Source: Actinomycetes bacterium (GTDB lineage: Bacteria; Actinomycetota; UBA4738; HRBIN12). Taken from it: a stretch of 63,462 bases of DNA. The position numbers and the translations under genes are program-made. Below the pieces are notes generated by a model, which was not told the origin of the DNA, did no database searches, and saw only the letters and a program-made list of their open reading frames with translations. The stretch lies in assembly GCA_025351565.1 (NCBI GenBank), contig JANXVR010000177.1, forward strand, positions 1 through 63,462, read 5' to 3'. Within the stretch, counting starts at the first letter, position 1, and every line of letters begins with the position of its first letter. Of the stretch, positions 55,914 to 63,462 are shown one piece after another.

Positions 55914-56315
55914 CTACAACGTCGAGGGCCCGATGGTTTCCGTGTCTACGACCTTCGTGTATCTCTGGAGGAATCCGACGCGAGCGGCCGCGTACGTGTG
56001 TGCGGTCTTGCGGACGGTGATGGTGAGCTCGCCGTTCGTGGGGTCCATCATGCAGTTGGTCATCTTGATCGCGGAGTCGGCGGTGGCGAGCGAGGTGGCC
56101 GCGGCGGCGCAGGCCGCCTTCTCCGAGTGTGCGGGCCCGGCGTCGCGGTAGACGTTGGCTCCAGCCTGCGCGGCCTGCGAGGCCAGGTCCGCGATATGGA
56201 AGCGCGTCGTCGTGATGCTCACGAAGTCGATGATGCCGACCACGAGGATGGCTAGGATCAAAAGCCAGATGACCAGTGCTTTTCCGATCAGGCCCCGTTC
56301 GTCTCTGAGATTCAT
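55914..56315 (-). CDS. TadE/Flp-type pseudopilin-like secreted protein
   Basis: A 133-residue protein with a short basic start (MNLRDERGLIGKAL), a single hydrophobic segment (about 12-33) and a soluble, cysteine-bearing end, of the TadE-like type associated with Flp pili or mating/septal assemblies. The GLIGKALVIWLL start is prepilin-like. ATG 56315 overlaps the murJ stop (ATGA) with AGGAGG 8 bases upstream. No TadA, TadB or prepilin peptidase gene is in the window, so a pilus role is unproven. Confidence 0.65.
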   Translation of the reverse strand: MNLRDERGLIGKALVIWLLILAILVVGIIDFVSITTTRFHIADLASQAAQAGANVYRDAGPAHSEKAACAAAATSLATADSAIKMTNCMMDPTNGELTITVRKTAHTYAAARVGFLQRYTKVVDTETIGPSTL

Positions 56316-57955
56316 CTGCCGAGCCTCCTGAGGAGGGCGCTCTTCAGTTCGTTGGCCTCCTCGATCTGCAAGATAAGCGACCCACCCAGGAACACAAGCA
56401 GGCCGGTAGTGACGCCTGTTCCCAGCCCGGCCAGGCGCTGTGCGAATGTCACGGTGCCGACCAGATGTACGACCTCCCACGCCGCCGCCCCGGTCACGGC
56501 GGCCAACGGGACGACCCGGACCAGTGTCCGGCCGATGCGGCGGCCGTCCAACCCCCCCAGTCGCCGGCGCAGGATGACCAGGCAGGCAGCGGTGGAGATG
56601 ATGTAGGAGATCGCGTGTCCCAGGGCCAGTCCTTGGACACCCCATCCGAACCCCTTCGTGAAGAGCAGGTCGGCGCCGATATTCAGGGCGGCGGCGCCGA
56701 TGTTGATGAGGGCGGGCGTTCGCGTGTCCTGCATGGCGTAGAACGTACGCGAGAGCAGTTGGAACAACGCGAAGAACACCAGCCCCAGGCTGAACGCCTG
56801 GAGCGTTCGTCCCAGGTGAACCGCTTCCGTGAGGCTCGTGTTGCCGTGTCTGAACACAACGACGGCGATGGGAACCGCGAGCGCCAGGTAGCCTGCCGCC
56901 GCGGGGAGGAGGATCACGGCGGTGGTCCGAAGCCCCTTCGATTGGAGCGTCCTGACGCCGGCTCGGTCGCCTGCCGCCCAACGTCCCGACATGCCGGGAA
57001 CCAGGGCCGTGAAGATGGACACGCCGAAGATCGCGTACGGAAGTTGGAACAGCACGAACGCGTATTGGTAGATCGTGATCTGGCCCTTGCCGATCCCCTT
57101 GGCCAGGATGATGACGATGAGGTACGCCACCTGGTTCGCCACGACGTAGACCACGACCCACATGGACAGCCGCCCGAGTCGGCGCACCGCGGGGTGCCGG
57201 AGATCGAACCGCCAGCGCCATCGGAAGCCGATGGCGCGCAGGGAAGGCCAGAGGGCGACGGTCATGGCCACGACTCCCAGCGTCGTTCCGAACGAAAGGA
57301 CCAGCTTCTGCCCGAGTGTTATCCCGGCCACGGTCGGGGGAGCACCGTGAACCATCCAGGCATACACGCCTAGTGTGGCGATGACGACGATGTTGTTCAG
57401 GACCGGTGCGAACATCGCGATCGCGAATCGCCGGCGGGTGTTGAGCAGGCCGGTTGCCACCGCCCCCACGCCGTAGAAGACGATCTGTGGCATGAACCAC
57501 CGGAGGAAGAAGACGCCGAGCGCGATCTGGCTGGCCTGGTTGCCGGTGTGAGAGTCGAGCATGTAGAGCCGGATGATCGGCTCGGCGAAGACCATGCCCA
57601 GGATGGCGACGCCGACGAGCACGATCAGGACGAGCGTGAGAACCCTGCGGGCAAGTTCGAAGGCTTCTTCCTCGCCGTTCGTTTGCAGCCACTCCACGAA
57701 GACGGGGATGAAGACGGACGTGAGGATGCCGCCCAACACTAGTTCGTAGACGATGTTCGGGGTGGTGTTCGCTACGTTGTAGGTGTCGGACAGGAGCGTC
57801 GTGCCCAGGACTGCGGCGGCCGCCGCGGTTCGCAGGAATCCCGTGGCGCGTGACAAGGCGGTGCCGACGGACATCACCGCCGTGTTACGCACGAAGCCCT
57901 CGTCGCCGGCGGGAGGTTGCCCCGAGGCCGCGGCGCTGGACGCGTCGGATATCAC
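56312..57955 (-). CDS. murJ: Lipid II flippase MurJ
   Basis: A 547-residue, ~14-helix MviN/MurJ flippase that moves lipid II to the periplasmic side. The conserved opening RNTAVMSVGTALSRATGFLR and LSDTYNVANTTPNIVYELVLGGI are seen. The mycobacterial homologue has a C-terminal pseudokinase domain bound by FhaA; it is absent here. GTG 57955 overlaps the DUF6049 stop (GTGA), as in the conserved Rv3909-Rv3910 pair. Confidence 0.95.
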   Translation of the reverse strand: MISDASSAAASGQPPAGDEGFVRNTAVMSVGTALSRATGFLRTAAAAAVLGTTLLSDTYNVANTTPNIVYELVLGGILTSVFIPVFVEWLQTNGEEEAFELARRVLTLVLIVLVGVAILGMVFAEPIIRLYMLDSHTGNQASQIALGVFFLRWFMPQIVFYGVGAVATGLLNTRRRFAIAMFAPVLNNIVVIATLGVYAWMVHGAPPTVAGITLGQKLVLSFGTTLGVVAMTVALWPSLRAIGFRWRWRFDLRHPAVRRLGRLSMWVVVYVVANQVAYLIVIILAKGIGKGQITIYQYAFVLFQLPYAIFGVSIFTALVPGMSGRWAAGDRAGVRTLQSKGLRTTAVILLPAAAGYLALAVPIAVVVFRHGNTSLTEAVHLGRTLQAFSLGLVFFALFQLLSRTFYAMQDTRTPALINIGAAALNIGADLLFTKGFGWGVQGLALGHAISYIISTAACLVILRRRLGGLDGRRIGRTLVRVVPLAAVTGAAAWEVVHLVGTVTFAQRLAGLGTGVTTGLLVFLGGSLILQIEEANELKSALLRRLGR

Positions 57956-59976
57956 TTCGCCGGCCGCTTGAACCACCTCCTGGCCCACAGGAGCACCAGG
58001 ACGACCCCGGCCCCGAGCGTGATGGCGAGCGCGATCGTGTTGACCGCGGTCGAACGCACCACGAGGACCTGTTGCCCCAGGATGTGACCGTTCGGGGCGG
58101 TCATGGTGAGCACGACCGAACTGGGCCCCACGGCGTTGGTCCTGATCGCGAACGTCGCGACCTGGTTTGGCCGGTCGATCGTGACGATCTTGGTCGGCCC
58201 GTCGGGGAAGGTCATCCGCGAGGACGCGAGGCGGATGATCACTTTCAGCGAGCGCGACCCCGGGTCGCCCAGGCTGACTGGGATCGTGCCCGATCGCGAC
58301 GTGAAGGTGAACGCCTGGTTCGCTGCGGGGAGTGCAGCGGCGAACACGGGATCGACCGTGCGCCGAACGCCCGAGATCCACCCATGACCTGCCGGTTCGT
58401 TCGAGACGTAGACGGCCGATTCCGCGACTAACAGGTTGCGGTCCAAACGGTCGGGCTGGGGATCGGTCGCCGGGAGCATGGACCGGAAGGCGGCCACATC
58501 CCGCCGCGCAACGCGCAGGTCGTTGACGTAGGACGCCCGGAACAACGGGTTCTGATCGGGGCCGAGTTGTTCAGCCTGCGGAGGTGGCGGTACTTGTGCG
58601 ACCAGATCCTTTGCCGTGACGGGCTGCAGGAACGATGCTTTGGTGACGCGGTGGGTGAACGCGGCCCAGAACACAGGAGGCAGCGTGGACGCGAGCGTGA
58701 CGGCCACCCCGCGCACGGTGGTGCCCGCGGGCACGGGTTCCTGCTTCCACACCGTGGCCAGTTCGCCGAGCGCGACCTGCGCGGCACGAACCGGATCCTG
58801 GAGAAGGGTCGGATCTTCGAGCAGCGCCTGGGTTCCTGGGTCGGGCAGGACGAGCGTTGCCGATGTGTTCCCCTCCGTGACGGTCGCTGCCGGAGGTGGC
58901 GCGAAGTCGTTCGTCTGGGGTGGGCGGGCCACGGTGTCGGGCTGGGCAAGGACCAGCGAGACGCTTCGGGCGATGAGGGCGCGCAGGGCCTGATCGTTCA
59001 GGGCGCCCATGGGCGGTCGCATGACGGAGAGATCGGGGGACACGCCGAACGCCTGGGCCGTCGTGGTTCGGCCGAGATAGTTCTGCGTTCCCAGGTCTCG
59101 CCCGAGTCCACCCTCCAGGAGGGCCGGGATGCTCGGCCAGGCGAACGGTTCCATGGTGAGGAGCGTCTGTGGACCCGTCGCGGCCGTCTTCAACCCGTCC
59201 AGGACGGCCGCCGCGCGGGCCGAGGCACCTACTCGAGCCGCGACGCTGGTGCCGTTCGTTCGATCGTATCCGTCCGTCATGCGGCCCAGCTGTTCCAGGA
59301 GCGAGGGTTCCACCGCCATGTCGAACGGAACACCCCCGGCGGCCAGCTCGCTCATGGCGTCTACCTGTTGGCTCAATCCGCCTGTGGGCGCCAGGCCCGC
59401 CTCGATGGCGGGAGTTGCCCGGCCCTGTGGGTCCAGCGCCGGCGTTCCGGCGACTTCGAATGTCATCGCCAGCCGGAGCGGCTTCTCCGGTTTGCGCACG
59501 ACCTCGATGACCGCGCTGTTCAGCCCGGCGAGTTCCGCGCCGGTCGCCGCGTCACGGACGCTGACCCGCAGCGGATAGACCTGGGAGTCGATGAGCAGGC
59601 CCGGGATGGAGGTCAGCGGCACCTCCGCGGACAGGTCCCTTGACGCCCCGGCCACCAGGGGCAGGGTCACCGGGAAGGTGCGAGCCAGCACGGGGGTTCC
59701 GGGTCCGGTCGTGAGGGAGGCTTCGTAGGTGGTCCTGCTCATGGTCCTGGAACCGATCACCACGCCGAGTTGAATGGCGGCGATGTCCGTCGAGCCGGTG
59801 TTGGTCGCGTGGACCGTGATCTTCAGCATGGGGTGCGCCGGCGTGACGATTGGTGTTTGAGACACCAGCCGCAGCGTCACGGTGCTCTGCACTTGGGCCA
59901 GCGCATCCGGGAGGGGACAGGCGAAGGCCAGCAGCATGAACGGGAGTACGGCGACCGATCGGATACGCGTGCGCAT
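57952..59976 (-). CDS. DUF6049 secreted/membrane protein
   Basis: A 674-residue envelope protein with an N-terminal signal peptide (MRTRIRSVAVLPFMLLAFAC region), a large extracytoplasmic region and one C-terminal membrane helix (about 640-660) followed by RRWFKRPAK. The order DUF6049-MurJ is conserved in actinobacteria (Rv3909-Rv3910), suggesting an envelope role. ATG 59991, five codons upstream, is an alternative start. Confidence 0.85.
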   Translation of the reverse strand: MRTRIRSVAVLPFMLLAFACPLPDALAQVQSTVTLRLVSQTPIVTPAHPMLKITVHATNTGSTDIAAIQLGVVIGSRTMSRTTYEASLTTGPGTPVLARTFPVTLPLVAGASRDLSAEVPLTSIPGLLIDSQVYPLRVSVRDAATGAELAGLNSAVIEVVRKPEKPLRLAMTFEVAGTPALDPQGRATPAIEAGLAPTGGLSQQVDAMSELAAGGVPFDMAVEPSLLEQLGRMTDGYDRTNGTSVAARVGASARAAAVLDGLKTAATGPQTLLTMEPFAWPSIPALLEGGLGRDLGTQNYLGRTTTAQAFGVSPDLSVMRPPMGALNDQALRALIARSVSLVLAQPDTVARPPQTNDFAPPPAATVTEGNTSATLVLPDPGTQALLEDPTLLQDPVRAAQVALGELATVWKQEPVPAGTTVRGVAVTLASTLPPVFWAAFTHRVTKASFLQPVTAKDLVAQVPPPPQAEQLGPDQNPLFRASYVNDLRVARRDVAAFRSMLPATDPQPDRLDRNLLVAESAVYVSNEPAGHGWISGVRRTVDPVFAAALPAANQAFTFTSRSGTIPVSLGDPGSRSLKVIIRLASSRMTFPDGPTKIVTIDRPNQVATFAIRTNAVGPSSVVLTMTAPNGHILGQQVLVVRSTAVNTIALAITLGAGVVLVLLWARRWFKRPAK

Positions 59977-60007
59977 GTGCGGAGGCCCCATCGTAGCGGC
60001 GGCCGGC

Positions 60008-60787
60008 TCACCCCCGGAGGAGGTGAGCCACCTCCCTCGCCCCGTAGAGGATCGCGGCCAGGAGGAGGAAGCTCCCGACCGCGATCCGAAGGGTTCGTTC
60101 GCGGGAGCCGAGCGCGAGGTTGGCCCCGATCCTGGCGCCGGGGACGGCTCCCACGCTCAGGACCAGCGCCAGGAGCCAATCAACGTGGCCGAGGGCTGCG
60201 TGCACGATCGTGCCCGGGATGACCATCGCCAGCATCGCGGCCAGTGACGTTCCCAGGGCCCGTTTCAGCGGTATGTCCAACCAGCTCACCATCAGCGGCA
60301 CCATGATCAGGCCGCCGCCGATGCCGAGCAGCCCGCTCACGGCTCCCGCGAGCAGGCCGATCGCGGCGAACGCCCCGGGGGTTGCGGCTCGGTGAGGCTT
60401 CGGCCGGCTGGGGTCTTCGGGACGCGCTCCGCGCAAGATGCTGGCGGATTGCCATGCGAGCAAGATCGCGGTCGCCAAGAGCAGGATGTCCGCCTTGATG
60501 ATCTTGGTCAGGAGCGCTCCGACGATCGCCGTGAAGAACCCGGTGACCGCCATCCACCGTGCGCCCACACGGTCGAACTCCCCGGCCGAGTGGTATCGGA
60601 GGGCCCCCGTAAAGGCTGTCGGGATGATCACCGGCAGGGGCGTCGCTACCGCCATGATCGACGGCGTTCCCAGGAAGACCTGCACCCCGGGCGTCATCAC
60701 GATCCCGCCCCCAACGCCGAACACCCCGGAGAGCACACCCGCAGCCAGGCCGATCAGCAGCGCGAGTGCGACGTGGAGCGGCGTCAT
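60008..60787 (-). CDS. TauE/SafE-family membrane permease
   Basis: A 259-residue, eight-helix TSUP family protein: LSGVFGVGGGIVMTPGV and its second-half echo LLGIGGGLIMVPLMVSW are the paired signature repeats. Family members transport sulfur compounds or organic anions. A link with sulfate use in this genome is suggestive only. ATG 60787 overlaps the Nudix stop (ATGA). Confidence 0.88.
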   Translation of the reverse strand: MTPLHVALALLIGLAAGVLSGVFGVGGGIVMTPGVQVFLGTPSIMAVATPLPVIIPTAFTGALRYHSAGEFDRVGARWMAVTGFFTAIVGALLTKIIKADILLLATAILLAWQSASILRGARPEDPSRPKPHRAATPGAFAAIGLLAGAVSGLLGIGGGLIMVPLMVSWLDIPLKRALGTSLAAMLAMVIPGTIVHAALGHVDWLLALVLSVGAVPGARIGANLALGSRERTLRIAVGSFLLLAAILYGAREVAHLLRG

Positions 60788-61479
60788 CCCAGGATGTCCG
60801 CGGCTCGCAGCAGGACGTCCCGTTCGCCGCGGTAGGCGGCCCGCTTCAGCGAGCGGTCCAGGGGGAACCAACGGATCTCCTCCATCTCGTCGTCACGATC
60901 CGCAGGGTCGCCCTGGGTGGCTCGCATCAGGAAGAAGTGCACGGTCTTGCGGATGCGAACGTTCTCCCAAACGTAGAAGTACTTCGTGAGGCCCAGGGAC
61001 TCCTCGATCACGGCTTCCCACCCGGTCTCCTCACGGACCTCACGGACCGCGGCATCCTCCGGGGATTCCCCTTCTTCGATGTGGCCTTTGGCCAAGCCCC
61101 ACGCGATGTTGCCCTTCAGCGTGCGCCTGGCGGCCAGGAGGATCTCCAGGCCGCCCTCTTCGGTTCGCCGGTAGACGACGCCCCCCGCGGAGATCTCCTT
61201 CCTCGTGCTGGTGGCGCGGGCGGCCAGCTCGGCCTTCGTGGGAGATTTCTGCTTTGCCGCGGCCGGCGTTCGTGTTGCGGGTGTCTTGGCCGTGGCCTTG
61301 GCTGTGGCGTTGGTCTTGCGCCGGCGCCGGCGGCGTTTGGCCTTCGAGGGGGGCGGGGTATCGGGCTCCTTGGGCTTCCGGGGATCGGCCGGGGGGCTGG
61401 CTCCGGCGTTCTCCTGCGGGGTTCCGGCCGCCGGTCGGGGCGCCCGCCGCGGGCGCCGTCGGCGAGGCCGGCCGCTCAT
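60784..61479 (-). CDS. Nudix hydrolase with long basic N-terminal tail
   Basis: A 231-residue protein. The first ~85 residues are Arg/Lys/Pro/Ala-rich and presumably disordered (KAKRRRRRRKTNATAKA). The Nudix box is in GHIEEGESPEDAAVREVREE and TGWE, matching GX5EX7REUXEEXGU. Position matches mutT4 (Rv3908) in Mycobacterium. It likely hydrolyses nucleoside-diphosphate derivatives; substrate unknown. Confidence 0.9.
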   Translation of the reverse strand: MSGRPRRRRPRRAPRPAAGTPQENAGASPPADPRKPKEPDTPPPSKAKRRRRRRKTNATAKATAKTPATRTPAAAKQKSPTKAELAARATSTRKEISAGGVVYRRTEEGGLEILLAARRTLKGNIAWGLAKGHIEEGESPEDAAVREVREETGWEAVIEESLGLTKYFYVWENVRIRKTVHFFLMRATQGDPADRDDEMEEIRWFPLDRSLKRAAYRGERDVLLRAADILG

Positions 61480-61633
61480 CGGCGGTGCCCGGCGCGTAGC
61501 TGGCTGTGTGGTCCACTCACGACGGCTGCGATTCTAGGCGCCCAGGACCGCTGCTCCTGCGGATCCGTTCGTGGGAGGGGGCTCAGGCTTGACCGCCGAC
61601 GTGCCGATGGAACGTCAGGTATCGATCGACCGA

Positions 61634-61666
61634 GTGGGACCGGCTTGGGACCGGCTTGGGACCGGC
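61634..61666 (+). repeat. Three 11-bp direct repeats upstream of pilT
   Basis: Tandem units gtgggaccggc, ttgggaccggc and ttgggaccggc end 17 bp before the pilT start codon. They may be slippage products or a binding array. Confidence 0.75.
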
Positions 61667-61683
61667 GAGAGAAGGCGTGGTAG

Positions 61684-62790
61684 ATGGACGTCAACGAGCT
61701 GCTGCGATTCACGGTGGAACGGGGGGCGAGCGACCTGCACCTCAAGGTCGGCAACGTGCCCTTCGTTCGCGTGGACGGTGAGCTGCAGCCCACCCATTTC
61801 GAGGAACTGACGGCTGCCGACACCGACGGCTTCGGCGACATCCTCATGTCCGATCACAAGAAACGGGAGTTCAACGAAACCAGCGAGGCGGACCTCGGCT
61901 ATACGCTCAAAGGCGTTGGCCGGTTCCGCGTGAACGTCTACCGCCAGCGGGGCGTACTCGGCTTGGCGATCCGGAGGGTTCGCTCCGAGATCCCGACGTT
62001 CGAGGAACTCCGCCTGCCGCCGGTGATGAGCCAGCTGGCGGACTCACCGCGCGGGTTGGTGCTGGTGACCGGGCCCACCGGAACCGGGAAGACGACCACC
62101 ATCGCGTCGATGATCGGCCACATCAACGCCACCCGGCGTTGTCACATCGTGACCATCGAGGACCCTATCGAGGTGGTGCACGAAGACAAGCTGTCGATCA
62201 TCCAGCAGCGCGAGATCGGGATCGACACCGACAGCTACGGCAATGCGCTCCGCCACGTGATCCGTCAGGACCCCGACGTCATCTTCGTCGGCGAGATCCG
62301 CGACGCCGAGAGCGCCCTGTCGGCGATCCAGGCGGCCGAGACGGGGCACCTCGTGATCTCGACCCTGCACACCATCGACTGCATGGAGACCATCAACCGC
62401 ATCCTTGACCTGTTCCCGCCGCAGCAGGCGAAGGAGGTTCGGACGTCGTTCGCCGGAGCGCTTCGTGGGATCGTCTCGCAGCGGCTGGTGGCGCGGGCGG
62501 ACGGGAAGGGCCGGGTTCCCACCATCGAGGTCCTGATCAACACCGGCCGGGTGTTCGATCGCATCGTGGACCCTGCGCGCACCGGATCCATCATCGAGGT
62601 CATCGCCGAGGGCGGCTACTACGGGATGCAGACCTTCGATCAGGCCCTGGTGCAGTTGGTGAGGGAAGGGCTGGTCAAGGACGAGGACGCGCGCCGGACC
62701 GCCACGAACCCGCACGACTTCGACCTCCAGCTGCATGGCGTTCTTGAGCGCGGCGGCCCCATCCGAGAAGGTGTGGAGTCGGCGTCCTAG
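61684..62790 (+). CDS. pilT: Type IV pilus retraction ATPase PilT
   Basis: A 368-residue secretion-superfamily ATPase. N-terminal PAS-like domain (GASDLHLKVG), Walker A TGPTGTGKTTT, Asp box VTIEDPIEVVHEDK, Walker B RQDPDVIFVGEIRD, His box LVISTLHT. PilT powers pilus retraction. A GTG- or TTG-type upstream start is not needed. It is a solitary gene with no other pilus genes in view. Confidence 0.93.
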   Translation: MDVNELLRFTVERGASDLHLKVGNVPFVRVDGELQPTHFEELTAADTDGFGDILMSDHKKREFNETSEADLGYTLKGVGRFRVNVYRQRGVLGLAIRRVRSEIPTFEELRLPPVMSQLADSPRGLVLVTGPTGTGKTTTIASMIGHINATRRCHIVTIEDPIEVVHEDKLSIIQQREIGIDTDSYGNALRHVIRQDPDVIFVGEIRDAESALSAIQAAETGHLVISTLHTIDCMETINRILDLFPPQQAKEVRTSFAGALRGIVSQRLVARADGKGRVPTIEVLINTGRVFDRIVDPARTGSIIEVIAEGGYYGMQTFDQALVQLVREGLVKDEDARRTATNPHDFDLQLHGVLERGGPIREGVESAS

Positions 62791-62811
62791 CGTCCGTAAG
62801 CCGCTCCGCCC

Positions 62812-63204
62812 CTACGCCGCGCCCGACAGCCTCATGATCCGCTCGAAGATGGCCGGATCACCCGTCCAGTGTTCCTCCGCAACCGCTCGTCCGGTCTTCT
62901 TCAGGACGTGCCGCAGCACCAGCGCCACAACCACGACGTCATCGAGCGGCCCGAATACCGGGATGAACTCCGGGATGAGGTCGATCGGAGAGACCACCCA
63001 GAGCGCGGCGAACCCCAGCAACCACTTGGAGCCGCGCGGCACCCGCGGGTCGCGGGACAGCCCCTTCATCAGCCGAACCAGGTCCGGCAGGGCCTTCGCC
63101 GCCGCTATGGCCATCCACTTCCGCCCGCTGATCACGAGCGCGGCGATGACGACCGCCCACACCCCGAGGGCGATGAGCACGATGACCACGATCCTGTGCA
63201 GCAC
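62812..63204 (-). CDS. YkvA-family (DUF1232) membrane protein
   Basis: A 130-residue protein with an N-terminal membrane segment (about 5-27) and a DUF1232 core WLLGFAALWVVSPIDLIPEF with VFGPLDDVVVVALVLRHVL. Function unknown. A TAGGCT hexamer 6 bases before the GTG start suggests possible leaderless expression. Confidence 0.8.
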   Translation of the reverse strand: MLHRIVVIVLIALGVWAVVIAALVISGRKWMAIAAAKALPDLVRLMKGLSRDPRVPRGSKWLLGFAALWVVSPIDLIPEFIPVFGPLDDVVVVALVLRHVLKKTGRAVAEEHWTGDPAIFERIMRLSGAA

Positions 63205-63249
63205 CCAGTCAGCCTACGGCGCCGCCTCGTGCCCCGGTATCGTGACCCC

Positions 63250-63462
63250 ATGACCCGGATGGAAGTGGACCCGCTTGCCGTAGAGCTCGGAGAGCGGTTC
63301 AACGCCGCCGGCCACCAGCTGTATCTGGTGGGTGGCGTGGTTCGCGACCTCATCCTCGGCCGGCTGGCCCCAGGCGGAGATGATGACTTCGCAACCGACG
63401 CAGCCCCCGCGGACACCACGCGGATCCTCCGGGGGTGGGCCGATCGGCAGTATCTGGTGGGG
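63250..63462 (+). CDS. pcnA: CCA-adding enzyme/poly(A) polymerase family protein, N-terminal part
   Basis: The first 71 codons are inside the window. LYLVGGVVRDLILGRLAPGG with DDDFATDAAP is the class II nucleotidyltransferase start that adds CCA to tRNA or A to RNA 3' ends. The neighbouring Nudix and DUF6049 genes match the Rv3907c-Rv3910 area. ATG 63250 has TATCGT 6 bases upstream, a possible leaderless start. Confidence 0.85.
   Translation, partial: MTRMEVDPLAVELGERFNAAGHQLYLVGGVVRDLILGRLAPGGDDDFATDAAPADTTRILRGWADRQYLVG

Overview
The window is high-GC and comes from an actinobacterium (Actinomycetota); I cannot place it below phylum. Evidence is the origin order dnaA-dnaN-recF-DUF721-gyrB-gyrA-DUF3566-tRNA-Ile on the left and rpmH-rnpA-yidD-yidC-jag-rsmG-parA-parB on the right, followed by the cwlM-trxA-trxB-anti-sigma-ECF sigma-murJ-DUF6049-Nudix-pcnA block familiar from Mycobacterium, plus an F420-type luciferase-like oxidoreductase and frequent GTG/TTG starts with ATGA/GTGA/TGATG overlaps.

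Region 1 (1-29 kb) lies between a tRNA-Ala and a tRNA-Ile gene, which are neighbours in several actinobacteria. Its left edge carries the end of an IS481-type element. The block is dominated by a surface-polysaccharide locus: an alkaline-phosphatase-superfamily enzyme, a DUF4012 protein, a secreted propeller/TIG protein, two Tat-exported GH26-like hydrolases, five sulfotransferases, a GT4 glycosyltransferase, a Wzx-type flippase, a Wzy-type polymerase, two Wzz/BY-kinase-type proteins, a TagA/WecG-type glycosyltransferase, an NAD-dependent sugar epimerase and a pyruvate-kinase-like protein without its C-terminal domain. The likely product is a sulfated, Wzx/Wzy-assembled exopolysaccharide; its chemistry is not readable from sequence. 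Next come a perfectly regular 7 x 23-residue repeat protein, a DUF3352 protein, and an N-succinylamino-acid racemase/MenC-type enolase coupled to a GNAT acetyltransferase.

Region 2 (29-42 kb) holds the leftward origin operon. GyrA is split by a 421-residue intein placed directly after the catalytic tyrosine and carrying a LAGLIDADG-type endonuclease domain. Coding polarity flips between dnaA and rpmH; DnaA-box-like repeats lie on both sides of dnaA.

Region 3 (42-48 kb) is the rightward operon rpmH to parB. A perfect 16-bp parS palindrome overlaps the start of rsmG, and ParA has an unusual ~190-residue acidic tail ending in a basic amphipathic motif.

Region 4 (48-63 kb) runs mostly leftward: D-Ala-D-Ala ligase and an aminotransferase, an SDR and an F420-type oxidoreductase, a CwlM homologue with degraded zinc ligands, thioredoxin and thioredoxin reductase, an ECF sigma/anti-sigma pair, a TadE-like protein coupled to MurJ, DUF6049, TauE/SafE and Nudix genes. 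PilT and the start of a CCA-adding/poly(A) polymerase gene run rightward. The long reading frames opposite the high-GC genes were treated as shadows.
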